Assembly: GCA_964390335.1 (NCBI GenBank)
Contig: CAYMHU010000019.1
Coordinates: 5,112 to 69,111 of the forward strand
DNA from: Granulosicoccus sp964390335
GTDB lineage: Bacteria; Pseudomonadota; Gammaproteobacteria; Granulosicoccales; Granulosicoccaceae
Direction of reading: 5' to 3'
DNA: 64,000 nucleotides
Of the stretch, positions 1 to 7,862 are shown in pieces. Made by a program: the position numbers and the translations under genes. Under the pieces are notes generated by a model. The model was not told the origin of the DNA. It saw only the letters and a list, made by a program, of their open reading frames with translations, and did not search any database. The stretch's first letter is position 1. Every line of letters starts with the position of its first letter.

Positions 1-2
1 AC

Positions 3-980
3 GAAATGCCTGGTGGTCAGTTTACAAACTTAAAAGAACAAGCACGCTCACTCGGCTTAGCGCCTCGTTGGCATGAAGTAGCCAAGGCTTATGCGGACGT
101 TAACGAAATGTTGGGCGATATCGTTAAGGTCACACCATCATCTAAAGTGGTAGGCGATTTGGCGCTCATGATGGTTAGTCAGGATTTAGACATTGATGAT
201 GTGGTTGACCCCGATCGCGATATCTCGTTTCCGGACTCAGTTGTGTCATTGATGCGTGGTGAGCTTAGCCAGGTCCCGGGCGGATGGCCTGAACCGATAA
301 AAGCCAAAGTGCTTAAAGGTGAAAAAGCAATTGAAGGCCGAGCCGGTGCGCTGATACCACCGGTTGATCTCGAAAAAACCCGCGCGGAACTTGAAGAAGA
401 ATTACAAAAAAAGATCTCGCAACAAGAGCTTGCCTCGTACAACATGTACCCCAAAGTGTTCACCGATTTTATCGGAGCGCAAAACGAATACGGCCCTACT
501 AGTGTGCTACCAACGCCTGTGTATTTCTACGGCGTTAAAGTGGGCGACGAATTATTAATCGATATCGAGAAAGGTAAAACGCTCGTGGTTCGATGTGTGG
601 CCATTGGAGAGACAAACGATAAAGGCATGGTGCGGGTGTTCTTCGAATTAAACGGTCAACCTCGTTCTATTCAAGTGCCGGATAGAATTCACGGCGCCAG
701 CGGCGCAGCGTCTGCAGCCATTCGAGCAAAAGCCGACCCGGCCAATAAACTGCAAGTCGGTGCCCCAATGCCCGGGGTTATTTCAACCATCGGTGTTGCA
801 TCCGGACAAGCTGTGAAAGCCGGCGATGTATTGCTATCCATTGAAGCCATGAAAATGGAGACAGCCATTTATGCTGACCAAGACGGTGTGGTCAGTGAAT
901 TGTTGGTCGAAGTCGGTGACCAGATCGATGCAAAAGATTTATTGGTGCGATTACAAGAAGCCGAAGCGGTGGAAGCATGA
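3..980 (+). CDS. pyc: Pyruvate carboxylase, C-terminal part (5' end outside window)
   Basis: Partial gene that enters from the left edge. The reading frame is already open at base 3, so the ATG at 6 is an internal Met. The protein begins with the E-MPGGQFTNL segment typical of the end of the carboxyltransferase barrel. It continues through the PYC linker (LMMVSQDLDIDDVV, FPDSVVSLMRGELSQ) and ends in a biotin-carrier domain with the biotinylation motif EAMKMET. This architecture is known for pyruvate carboxylase, the ATP- and biotin-dependent anaplerotic enzyme making oxaloacetate from pyruvate; oxaloacetate decarboxylase alpha subunit is a less likely alternative because of the long linker. 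The stop overlaps the next gene start by four bases (ATGA). Confidence 0.9.
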   Translation, partial: EMPGGQFTNLKEQARSLGLAPRWHEVAKAYADVNEMLGDIVKVTPSSKVVGDLALMMVSQDLDIDDVVDPDRDISFPDSVVSLMRGELSQVPGGWPEPIKAKVLKGEKAIEGRAGALIPPVDLEKTRAELEEELQKKISQQELASYNMYPKVFTDFIGAQNEYGPTSVLPTPVYFYGVKVGDELLIDIEKGKTLVVRCVAIGETNDKGMVRVFFELNGQPRSIQVPDRIHGASGAASAAIRAKADPANKLQVGAPMPGVISTIGVASGQAVKAGDVLLSIEAMKMETAIYADQDGVVSELLVEVGDQIDAKDLLVRLQEAEAVEA

Positions 981-2362
981 GCCAACTAGACGCTGTCTTA
1001 CAACACATCGACGACCAGCAAGATGCATCATTAGCTCGTCTATTTGATTTACTGAAATTTGAAAGTATCTCTACAGATTCTCAATACGCTGGCGAGTGTG
1101 TTAAAGCGGCAGACTGGTTAGTCGATGACTTAGCCAGCATTGGTTTTGAAGCTAAACGTCATGACACCCCAGGCCACCCAATGGTGGTTGCTAAACACGG
1201 CGTAGAAAACAATGATGCGCATGTGTTGTTTTACGGTCATTATGACGTGCAACCCGTCGACCCATTAGACCTATGGCAAACAGCACCCTTCGAACCCAAG
1301 CTTGAAGACACGCCTGCGGGTAAAGTTATTCGTGCACGCGGTGCGGCCGATGACAAAGGCCAGCTGATGACGTTTATCGAAGCCTGCAGAGCATGGGTTG
1401 CGGTAACCGGTTCACTACCCGCAGGCGTTACCGTGTTCTTTGAAGGTGAAGAAGAAAGCGGCTCGCCATCATTGATTCCGTTTATGCAGCAAAACACGGA
1501 ATTGTTAACAGCCGACATTGCTTTAGTTTGCGATACCGGTATGTGGGATGACAACACCCCGGCTATATCCACCATGCTGCGTGGCATGGTCGGTGAGCAG
1601 CTGACAATCACAGGCCCCTCACTCGACTTGCATTCGGGTATGTTTGGCGGACCTGCCATTAACCCCATTAGAGTCTTAACCAAGCTACTGGCAAACTTGC
1701 ATGATGACACTGGCCGTATCACGCTTGAAGGTTTCTACGATGACGTGATCGATCCGCCCGAACACGTCAGGCAGCAATGGAAAGCGCTTAATCAAGACGA
1801 AACGGAGTTTCTTGGCAATGTAGGCTTGTCAACACCCGCCGGTGAGCAAGGTTACTCCGTGTTAGAACAAATCTGGGCTCGACCTACTTTCGATGTTAAT
1901 GGTATCTGGGGAGGCTACACGGGAGAAGGTTTTAAAACGGTATTGCCATCGCAAGCATCGGCAAAGATCAGCTTTCGACTAGTTGCAGGACAAGATCCAA
2001 ACAAAATTCAACAATCCTTCCAACGATATATCAGGGACAACCTTCCGCCTGATTGTTCCGTTGAATTCGCATCGAAAGATGCATCAGCTGCTACGGTCAT
2101 GCCGGTTGATGCGCCGGTATTTGCGAACGCTCAGAAAGCTCTGACAGAAGAATGGCAAAACGATGCTGTGTATGCGGGCTGCGGTGGATCTATACCGGTG
2201 GTTGGCCATATAAAGTCCATCTTAAATATGGACAGTTTATTGGTTGGCTTTGGTCAGGACGATGATGCAATTCATTCGCCTAATGAAAAATATAATCTGA
2301 AAAGTTTTCAAAAAGGCACACGCAGTTGGGCGCGGATTTTGGCTACGTTTGCTGATAGTTAA
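977..2362 (+). CDS. M20 family dipeptidase
   Basis: 461-residue metallopeptidase of the M20/M25/M40 family, most like cytosolic non-specific dipeptidases. Visible metal and catalytic motifs are GHYDVQP (about residues 87-93), GAADDKG (122-128) and EGEEESGSP (156-164). It has no signal peptide, so it is probably cytoplasmic. The ATG overlaps the stop of the carboxylase gene, implying translational coupling. The final codons (2261-2362) reappear as a diverged, split copy at 4487-4543 and 4884-4934, which makes this gene end a likely recombination site. The exact peptide substrate cannot be told from sequence. Confidence 0.88.
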   Translation: MSQLDAVLQHIDDQQDASLARLFDLLKFESISTDSQYAGECVKAADWLVDDLASIGFEAKRHDTPGHPMVVAKHGVENNDAHVLFYGHYDVQPVDPLDLWQTAPFEPKLEDTPAGKVIRARGAADDKGQLMTFIEACRAWVAVTGSLPAGVTVFFEGEEESGSPSLIPFMQQNTELLTADIALVCDTGMWDDNTPAISTMLRGMVGEQLTITGPSLDLHSGMFGGPAINPIRVLTKLLANLHDDTGRITLEGFYDDVIDPPEHVRQQWKALNQDETEFLGNVGLSTPAGEQGYSVLEQIWARPTFDVNGIWGGYTGEGFKTVLPSQASAKISFRLVAGQDPNKIQQSFQRYIRDNLPPDCSVEFASKDASAATVMPVDAPVFANAQKALTEEWQNDAVYAGCGGSIPVVGHIKSILNMDSLLVGFGQDDDAIHSPNEKYNLKSFQKGTRSWARILATFADS

Positions 2363-2373
2363 GTTGTTATCAG

Positions 2374-3618
2374 TTATTCACAAAAATCAACTTGGTAAGC
2401 AGAGAGCACTGTTGGATTTATTAGTGTAGCCTCTTCGTCGCTAACGCACTCTTTTAATGCCGTGTAATTCGTAGGTTGATTCGTCGAATATATATCAACA
2501 CTGTTGGCACTGACTCGAGCAGCCAACGAGCCATCCGAGGAAAACAATATCTCCTCAAAGGTAATAGATCCGTTGATAACCCCTTTATGTAAGATATCAC
2601 CAACTACACGACCATTTGGGATTTCAAGCAAGCGAAAACCCGCATAAGGATTGGTAACGGATGGATAAAACGCCCTATCCATAGCTACGATGTTTCTCAT
2701 TAAACTGACATTGGCAGAGGTATCAACGTGTCCATCTAGCGACACAAGACTGGTATCGTTAATAAGAAAACTGTTTCTTTCTATGCCAATCACATTAAAC
2801 CCATCACCTAAAACGGTAAAACGGGTAGATGTATTATCCCTACCTGTAGATTGTGCCATTTGACTGTTGAAAAATTCAGTTGAGAACTGTGAACAGTTAA
2901 CACACTCATAAGCCAAAGCAAACTCGTTAGCGTCGTACGACATTGCCATATCAGCTATATACTCATCTGTCACTTTCGGTGTGGTTTCAATATAGGTCAA
3001 ACTTCGAGTGTCGACAGTAATCAATTTATTATCAGGATAATATCCTAGACAGAAAAACGAATTACTGCCAGGATCAAACGTGTCGATATTTTCACTATAG
3101 ACGATGCAGAGGTCAATGTCTGTGTCAGTTTGAGTGGCCAACACTTCACCAGTTAGTGCTTGTATTGAATACCCCACCATAGCACCACCAAAAAGAACTG
3201 TGAGCGTGTTGTCATCGGACCACATAACAAGTTCAGGCCTGGAAAAACCACCTCCTTGTCTATTATCTGTTAGACCTTCACCTTCAAAAGATTGAGTAAA
3301 CTCTCTTTGCAGTAAACCAGTGGCAGTATCATAAATGGTGATTGTGGTTTCATAACCTGTTATCAAATCCGGATCTAGCGGATAACTTTTTGCAATCGCA
3401 ACCTCTTTTCCATTTGGGCTCAGCCCAACAGCGCCTTGAGCAACCAAATCGATTGTTCGGCTGGGCGATAATATAGGAACCTCAGCATTGATTCCGGAAT
3501 CTTCTAACGTGCTGGTGCTTATCAATTCAACTGCGTTATCGTTATTGTTATCGCTGCCGCTGCAGGCTACCAACGTATTACAAACTATTACGCAACAAGC
3601 ATAAGTGAACTTATTCAT
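2374..3618 (-). CDS. Putative lipoprotein with beta-propeller-like repeats
   Basis: 414 residues. The N-terminus is a lipoprotein signal with lipobox LVAC (Cys about 19) followed by a Ser/Asp/Asn-rich spacer (SGSDNNNDN). The body holds several weak WD40/TolB-like strands, such as GLSPNGKEVAIAKS, SYDANEFALAYE and FSSDGSLAARVS, suggesting a propeller fold on the outside of a membrane. No family was recognised. It lies only 11 bases past the dipeptidase stop on the opposite strand and looks more AT-rich than its left neighbours. It belongs to the patch bracketed by the two dipeptidase 3' ends. Function unknown. Confidence 0.65.
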   Translation of the reverse strand: MNKFTYACCVIVCNTLVACSGSDNNNDNAVELISTSTLEDSGINAEVPILSPSRTIDLVAQGAVGLSPNGKEVAIAKSYPLDPDLITGYETTITIYDTATGLLQREFTQSFEGEGLTDNRQGGGFSRPELVMWSDDNTLTVLFGGAMVGYSIQALTGEVLATQTDTDIDLCIVYSENIDTFDPGSNSFFCLGYYPDNKLITVDTRSLTYIETTPKVTDEYIADMAMSYDANEFALAYECVNCSQFSTEFFNSQMAQSTGRDNTSTRFTVLGDGFNVIGIERNSFLINDTSLVSLDGHVDTSANVSLMRNIVAMDRAFYPSVTNPYAGFRLLEIPNGRVVGDILHKGVINGSITFEEILFSSDGSLAARVSANSVDIYSTNQPTNYTALKECVSDEEATLINPTVLSAYQVDFCE

Positions 3619-3671
3619 TAAACACTTCAGTAACGTTAGAAATCAATTTAGACACCGGTGATAGGCACCGG

Positions 3672-4319
3672 CTAAGAGATTCTGCGTAAAACCAACAAGC
3701 CGCAATTTAAGTGACTGTATTTCGGTAGTGGTATTACGGAATTCGCGCCACTTATATTGTCATCGAACTCGACTAGTTCTGTGTTGAGCAGCTTGTTTAA
3801 TTTTTTCAGCTGCATCCCAGGCAAATCGAACGTCATGATTAGAAAGCCTCCTGGTTTAACTTGTGCGAAAAGGTTTTCAATTATCATTAAATGATCAGTG
3901 TCCACCTCTTCAACTGTTGACACATTGAGTACAAAATCAAATCGATTCAGATACTCCTCTGGCGGCCTAGTTGTTATATCCCAAATTACCGTATTAGGTA
4001 TTTCAGAGGGTAATAGATCGCTGTTTACTACATCTTTGAATTCGTTTTCCAGATCACCTTTGAAGTCAGCATGAAGTTCATTAAAGCCCCAAGAGCTGTT
4101 GTGAATCGAAATTTCAGTTGTCGCTGTATGTTCCCTAATTTTGTCGATTACCAATGGGTATTCATAGATCCTTGACCAGTTTTTATATTTTTCTTCGTAC
4201 CTGTCACTAACCCTGACCTTACGATACTCCACCACATCAAACGAGAAACGAGAAAAATCAGCACTGCTGAAATAGCGACTCAATGAAAGATATCGGGAGA
4301 TGTATTTTTTTAGTTTCAT
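3672..4319 (-). CDS. Class I SAM-dependent methyltransferase-like protein
   Basis: 215 residues. The C-terminal half carries the late strands of a class I methyltransferase: FDFVLNVSTVEEVD, then IENLFAQVKPGGFLIMTFDLPG, matching the usual motif II and III region with the PGG turn. The glycine-rich SAM loop (motif I) is not evident; a segment around IHNSSWGFNELHADFKGDLE sits where it would be expected. The protein may therefore be a divergent methyltransferase of the type found in polysaccharide gene clusters. It is AT-rich, has no catabolic neighbour, and lies in the inserted patch downstream of the dipeptidase gene. Substrate unknown. Confidence 0.55.
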   Translation of the reverse strand: MKLKKYISRYLSLSRYFSSADFSRFSFDVVEYRKVRVSDRYEEKYKNWSRIYEYPLVIDKIREHTATTEISIHNSSWGFNELHADFKGDLENEFKDVVNSDLLPSEIPNTVIWDITTRPPEEYLNRFDFVLNVSTVEEVDTDHLMIIENLFAQVKPGGFLIMTFDLPGMQLKKLNKLLNTELVEFDDNISGANSVIPLPKYSHLNCGLLVLRRIS

Positions 4320-4452
4320 ATTTTCTTGCCGAATTAGGTGAAGACGTCATACTCATTTATGACGCTCGTATAAAATTATATACGAATTTCCGTTTCCTTG
4401 ATTTTAACAAGTGTCAATTCGGGTAGATCAGTTTCCTCTTATAAAGAAAATC

Positions 4453-4476
4453 AGCTACTGACTTTAAGTTAGTGGC
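4453..4476. repeat. Imperfect inverted repeat
   Basis: GCTACTGACTT and AAGTTAGTGGC face each other with a two-base loop; two of the pairs are G-T wobbles. It lies in the gene-poor stretch 4320-4484, just before the diverged dipeptidase remnant. There is no T-run of note on either side, so a terminator role is uncertain. Confidence 0.35.
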
Positions 4477-4486
4477 TAGCCCTGTC

Positions 4487-4543
4487 GATGATGCAATTCA
4501 TTCGCCTAATGAAAAGTACAATCTGAAGAGCTTTCAAAAAGGC
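4487..4543 (+). pseudogene. Remnant A of a second M20 dipeptidase 3' end
   Basis: Nineteen codons match the dipeptidase codons at 2261-2317 (D-D-A-I-H-S-P-N-E-K-Y-N-L-K-S-F-Q-K-G). There are four base differences, all third-position and all synonymous (AAA/AAG, TAT/TAC, AAA/AAG, AGT/AGC). It is therefore not a fresh copy of the intact gene but the end of a diverged homologous allele. Similarity stops after GGC at 4543; the rest of the gene end continues 340 bases further on. Confidence 0.85.
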
Positions 4544-4567
4544 AACTCGTAGTTGCACTACCTCTAA

Positions 4568-4828
4568 TTAAACACAATATGTTGAAGGCGGTGGCTCTTT
4601 GCATTGCCAATGTGTTGAATTGCAATAAGGGTCTATTTGTGAAGAGTGTGAAGAGTCGCTACGTGTAGAGTCGTCGTTTATTTTTTGTACTAACTTGGCA
4701 TCAACTACCACTGTATCCGAAATATCTTGCCCATTCTCATTAATAATACTAAATCGAAATCGCTCCGAAGATAGTTGCCGTATCGTGTTAAATGATTCGC
4801 GGTGATGGCACTTGGCCAGATGCGGGAT
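4568..4828 (-). pseudogene. Orphan C-terminal coding fragment
   Basis: An open minus-strand frame of about 86 codons ends at a TAA (4568-4570) and has no ATG, GTG or TTG start with a ribosome site; a stop lies just upstream at 4829-4831. The translation looks protein-like, with stretches such as SSERFRFSIINENGQDISD and VVVDAKLVQKINDDS and a Cys-containing end. It sits inside the 340-base insert that splits the diverged dipeptidase 3' end, so it is most likely the tail of a gene carried in by an insertion and truncated. Family not recognised. Confidence 0.4.
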
Positions 4829-4883
4829 TTACGGCCTATATCGATAGACTCGCCATTCTCAGATTTATTAATCGAGATACTGC

Positions 4884-4934
4884 AAAGGCACCCGGAGTTG
4901 GGCGCGGATTTTGGCTACTTTTGCTGATAGTTAA
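4884..4934 (+). pseudogene. Remnant B of a second M20 dipeptidase 3' end
   Basis: Seventeen codons, K-G-T-R-S-W-A-R-I-L-A-T-F-A-D-S-stop, match the dipeptidase codons at 2312-2362. There are three base differences, all synonymous third positions (ACA/ACC, CGC/CGG, ACG/ACT). Together with remnant A it rebuilds a complete gene end. The two remnants share AAAGGCA (4538-4544 and 4884-4890), which flanks the intervening insert like a target duplication. Confidence 0.85.
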
Positions 4935-4939
4935 GCAAA

Positions 4940-5119
4940 TTACCTGGTCTCTCCAAACAGTTTAAGCGCATATGAACCGATCAGAAAAAGCGGGGTGGCT
5001 ACCAGACCAGTTCTGATGGCATCATTTACCGGAACCTTCAAGATAAGTTGAATAAGGCAAAATACAACGCCAAATATAACTGCCGAAACTAATAGTTGAA
5101 TCCAATGTTTCTTTGTCAT
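4940..5119 (-). CDS. Small two-helix membrane protein, 59 aa
   Basis: A complete small gene: ATG at 5117-5119, preceded on the minus strand by a GAGGTAG ribosome site with about five bases spacing, and TAA at 4940-4942. The protein starts MTKKHWIQLL and has two hydrophobic segments (about residues 8-27 and 37-54) linked by a short loop with PVNDAIRTG, and it ends in FGETR. It begins right after the stop of dipeptidase remnant B and could be the original downstream neighbour of that allele. No family recognised; likely an inner-membrane protein. Confidence 0.6.
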   Translation of the reverse strand: MTKKHWIQLLVSAVIFGVVFCLIQLILKVPVNDAIRTGLVATPLFLIGSYALKLFGETR

Positions 5120-5336
5120 TTTTCTACCTCGATTGAGCCAATTATCTTTTCTTTATAATTTTTTCTCTTTAACTTTTTAGTCAGCTGTTTGACCGATTTT
5201 TGCACTCTACATGTGTAGATTCAAATATACACTTTTTTCTGGCTCATGTCGTTTGATCCGTCCTAGCCGATCTAGCGCTATGTGTCCATTGCATTCGTTC
5301 ATGATTGATCAGCAAATATCTGCTTTGAAGAGCCGG

Positions 5337-5732
5337 TTACCACGACCAGCCTTTGATACTACAGGATTCTTTAACCCAATTCACCAATTGCGTGGATTGC
5401 ACATCTCCCAAATTAGTCAATTTTATGTAGCGAGTTTCACCACCTAACTCCGGTGGATTCAACAGCTTCTCACCATTAAGAAAAACGATATTGACCGAAA
5501 CATCATAAGCAGCCAATTGAATTAGCCATCCCTTTCCAACAGATCCGTAGTAAGCATTGCCCCACTTAACAGCATACCTTGGATTTTTAAGATTAGCCCT
5601 TACAAGCGAATCTAATTTTTTTACCAGCGGATTTACTTTAGGCCTGCTGTCATCAATCCACTCGTTAATGGAATCTAGACTTTCAGTCGGAACTGGTGGT
5701 TTTTTAGAAGATAAAGGCTTGACGGTTTTCAA
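5337..5732 (-). CDS. DUF1801 domain protein
   Basis: 131 residues matching the DUF1801 (YdhG-like) fold: an N-terminal acidic helix (SINEWIDDSRPKVNPLVKKLDSLV), then NPRYAVKWGNAYYG, and a C-terminal strand/helix with ETRYIKLTNLGDV. The first codon is TTG at 5730-5732, 22 bases after the stop of the DUF1428 gene upstream, with which it probably forms an operon. The family is small, cytoplasmic and of unknown biochemical role; some members bind small ligands. The TTG start is inferred from the absence of an ATG in frame. Confidence 0.7.
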   Translation of the reverse strand: MKTVKPLSSKKPPVPTESLDSINEWIDDSRPKVNPLVKKLDSLVRANLKNPRYAVKWGNAYYGSVGKGWLIQLAAYDVSVNIVFLNGEKLLNPPELGGETRYIKLTNLGDVQSTQLVNWVKESCSIKGWSW

Positions 5733-5754
5733 CGTAATCTCGAAGCTGGTTCAA

Positions 5755-6108
5755 CTACGCCTTCAAAACCATATTAAAACCGCCGTAGATTAGCCGCTTA
5801 CCATCAAATGGCATTGGGTTATTTTCCGGTGACATTCTGGGATCTTCCATCATTGCTCCCCAAGCAGCATCACGGATTTCTTTTGATGGCCAAACTACCC
5901 ATGAAAACACCACGGTTTCGTTGTCAGAAGCCTTAACCGCCATGGGCAGAGAAGTTAATTCGCCATCAGGTACATCATCGCCCCAATTTTCTACGATTTC
6001 CAACGCTCCGGATTCTTTAAACAATTCTGCTGCGATTCTAGCGTGTTCAATATACTTCTCTTTGTTTTCACTCGGAACTGCTGCAACGAAACAATCTACA
6101 TACGACAT
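5755..6108 (-). CDS. DUF1428 family protein (YbaA-like)
   Basis: 117 residues covering the whole DUF1428 family length. Typical features are the start MSYVDCFVAAVP, the WGDDVPDGE turn, VVFSWVVWPSKEIRDAAW, and the end MPFDGKRLIYGGFN. Family members are dimeric ferredoxin-like fold proteins of unknown function. It lies between the DUF1801 gene and the SRPBCC/GyrI gene on the same strand, and such small-molecule-binding proteins are often found together. Confidence 0.85.
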   Translation of the reverse strand: MSYVDCFVAAVPSENKEKYIEHARIAAELFKESGALEIVENWGDDVPDGELTSLPMAVKASDNETVVFSWVVWPSKEIRDAAWGAMMEDPRMSPENNPMPFDGKRLIYGGFNMVLKA

Positions 6109-6159
6109 ACCTTATACCTCTTTTTGATTTTCGTGTTCTACAAGTTCTTATTGTTATAT

Positions 6160-7101
6160 TTAGCCTTTAAGCGGAATAACTATTTCTGTAATTAACTCGT
6201 TTTCAGGTGTGTTATCGGGATCGTTTTTATACACCTCCATCGGCGGTATATTTTTTGAAGGTTTGCGTTTTAAAAACTTTATATCGTTGAACGCTTTGGC
6301 CCATGCATTACCCAAATGACGATATGCGCCCGTATGAATCAACCGATACGCAGTCGTTGCTGCTCTGTTCGAGCATTCAAAGGTACCGTCAACGTTAACC
6401 ATCTCAGCAACAGGCACTGCTGCGGTATAGTCAATATTGCCACTGACTAAATCCATGTGATGGTAAATTGCCATTGGTGCATCATTTGGCTCTGAGCCCG
6501 CAGCGACAGCGGCGTTATATGCTGCCGGGAATGCTGTTCCCATAGATTCCGCTATTTGCGGCAAGGTGGTGTTGCTGCGTTTACCCACGTACGTAACCGC
6601 AGGCGCTTCTACAATACCATCGTCACTAACAGCAGTCGGGACACTGCCTTGCTCTAAGTAATCTTTCAGCATTCTAAGACCTCGATCATAATCATTCTTA
6701 ATAAATGCTTTCATCTTGTTTACCATAAAGAACATGAAAAACGGCAAACTGCTGCCCATGCTCCAGCTCACTTCGGTACGGTTTTCACCCAAGTCTTTAA
6801 AATCGAAACCTACTTTTGCCTGGGATTTAAATGGTTTTAGGAACTGTAAATCTGAATCCATTCGGTTATCCGTTAAGGAGGTAAGCACCATACCGCCTGA
6901 ACCGATTTTTCGTCCGTCCCAGTCGTACCCATGACCGGGTTCGCCTGCAGTGCCTTTATACGTTGGTGTGCATTCAGGCTCCATGAACAACCATGGAGAC
7001 CACGCAGGCCAGGTTTCAAAGTTACTGATGGTGTCACGCACCTGTTGGATAGGCGCATCGACTTCAATGGAGGTAACAAGATCAAAGGCAGGCATGTGCA
7101 A
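6160..7101 (-). CDS. SRPBCC (polyketide cyclase-like) and GyrI-like fusion protein
   Basis: 313 residues with two ligand-binding domains. Residues about 1-150 are an SRPBCC/START-like domain (SIEVDAPIQQVRDTISNFETWPAWSPW, and RTEVSWSMGSSLPFFMFFMVNKM). Residues about 160-313 are a GyrI-like/AraC effector-binding domain (AVTYVGKRSNTTLPQIAESMG, TAAVPVAEMVNVDG, NELITEIVIPLKG). There is no DNA-binding domain. Such fusions are thought to bind hydrophobic small molecules. The first codons read ATG CAC ATG, so the start could be either of two Met codons. It is probably the first gene of the three-gene minus-strand group. Confidence 0.82.
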   Translation of the reverse strand: MHMPAFDLVTSIEVDAPIQQVRDTISNFETWPAWSPWLFMEPECTPTYKGTAGEPGHGYDWDGRKIGSGGMVLTSLTDNRMDSDLQFLKPFKSQAKVGFDFKDLGENRTEVSWSMGSSLPFFMFFMVNKMKAFIKNDYDRGLRMLKDYLEQGSVPTAVSDDGIVEAPAVTYVGKRSNTTLPQIAESMGTAFPAAYNAAVAAGSEPNDAPMAIYHHMDLVSGNIDYTAAVPVAEMVNVDGTFECSNRAATTAYRLIHTGAYRHLGNAWAKAFNDIKFLKRKPSKNIPPMEVYKNDPDNTPENELITEIVIPLKG

Positions 7102-7214
7102 ACTCCCGGATCAGTGGACTTGGAAGCTGATTATCCGACAGATAGCATCGAAAATGCAAACGGGGTACTTGCGTATAAGATGGAAGGCGCGTGGGAACTC
7201 GCTTTAGTTCGAAA

Positions 7215-7862
7215 TTATTTTATTTCCACTATGTCCAGCCCGTACTCTTTTGCTGCGGTTTGCAACCACAACCAAATGTAATCGGCAAAGCTACGCCGAA
7301 CGATAAGCTCGTACTGATTCTCTGCCACGCACCGCAATGTCACTTGTGCTTTACCCAATACCGTGTTGACGACTTTGCCAATGGGAAAATGCGATGGGTG
7401 TACATCGTAAGCCGTGCTTTTCTTCAGTACATCCGACACGGCATCCCCGCTAATTTGCAGTACGGTAAAGCCACCACTGACATTAACAATGGCGTACTGT
7501 GTTCCGCCTAAGTGCTTTCGCAACGATTGTTCAATATCGAAAGCTGATTGACCTGCGCACGATAGTAACCATTCATCAGGTGCAATCCAGCGAACACAAC
7601 CCTGATCATTTGAATCACTTTGCAGTGTGTCAGGCAAAGCCAAATTTAATTCAGCCTTTACGGCTGCTGCCAGTGCTGTTGCTGGCACTCTTGCACGTAG
7701 AGTCAATAGCTCTGTTAGTGGTTGTTCACCAAGTTTAAGCCCTGCGTTTTCAACATTGTGTTCAGCTAGCTTACTCAGCATGGCATGATGCAATGCCGTT
7801 TCAGGCTTAGCTGTAACAGCCATTTGATCCGTTACTAGAATGGTTTGATCGTTAGTACTCAT
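7215..7862 (-). CDS. soxG: Sarcosine oxidase gamma subunit
   Basis: 215 residues. The protein resembles the small gamma subunit of heterotetrameric sarcosine oxidase, a folate-domain (GcvT-like) relative: CVRWIAPDEWLLSCAG, AIVNVSGGFTVLQISG and NQYELIVRRSFADYIWLWLQTAA. Its ATG overlaps the last four bases of soxA. It is the last gene of the soxBDAG operon. The complex oxidises sarcosine to glycine, producing H2O2 and methylene-tetrahydrofolate. Confidence 0.88.
   Translation of the reverse strand: MSTNDQTILVTDQMAVTAKPETALHHAMLSKLAEHNVENAGLKLGEQPLTELLTLRARVPATALAAAVKAELNLALPDTLQSDSNDQGCVRWIAPDEWLLSCAGQSAFDIEQSLRKHLGGTQYAIVNVSGGFTVLQISGDAVSDVLKKSTAYDVHPSHFPIGKVVNTVLGKAQVTLRCVAENQYELIVRRSFADYIWLWLQTAAKEYGLDIVEIK

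Noticed and set aside
2363..4939. Classic insertion sequence or prophage
   Set aside because: No transposase, integrase or phage gene and no terminal inverted repeats are visible; only the duplicated gene end suggests mobility.
5211..5447. 78-codon plus-strand frame opposite the end of the DUF1801 gene
   Set aside because: The opposite strand has clear family homology, and this frame has none.
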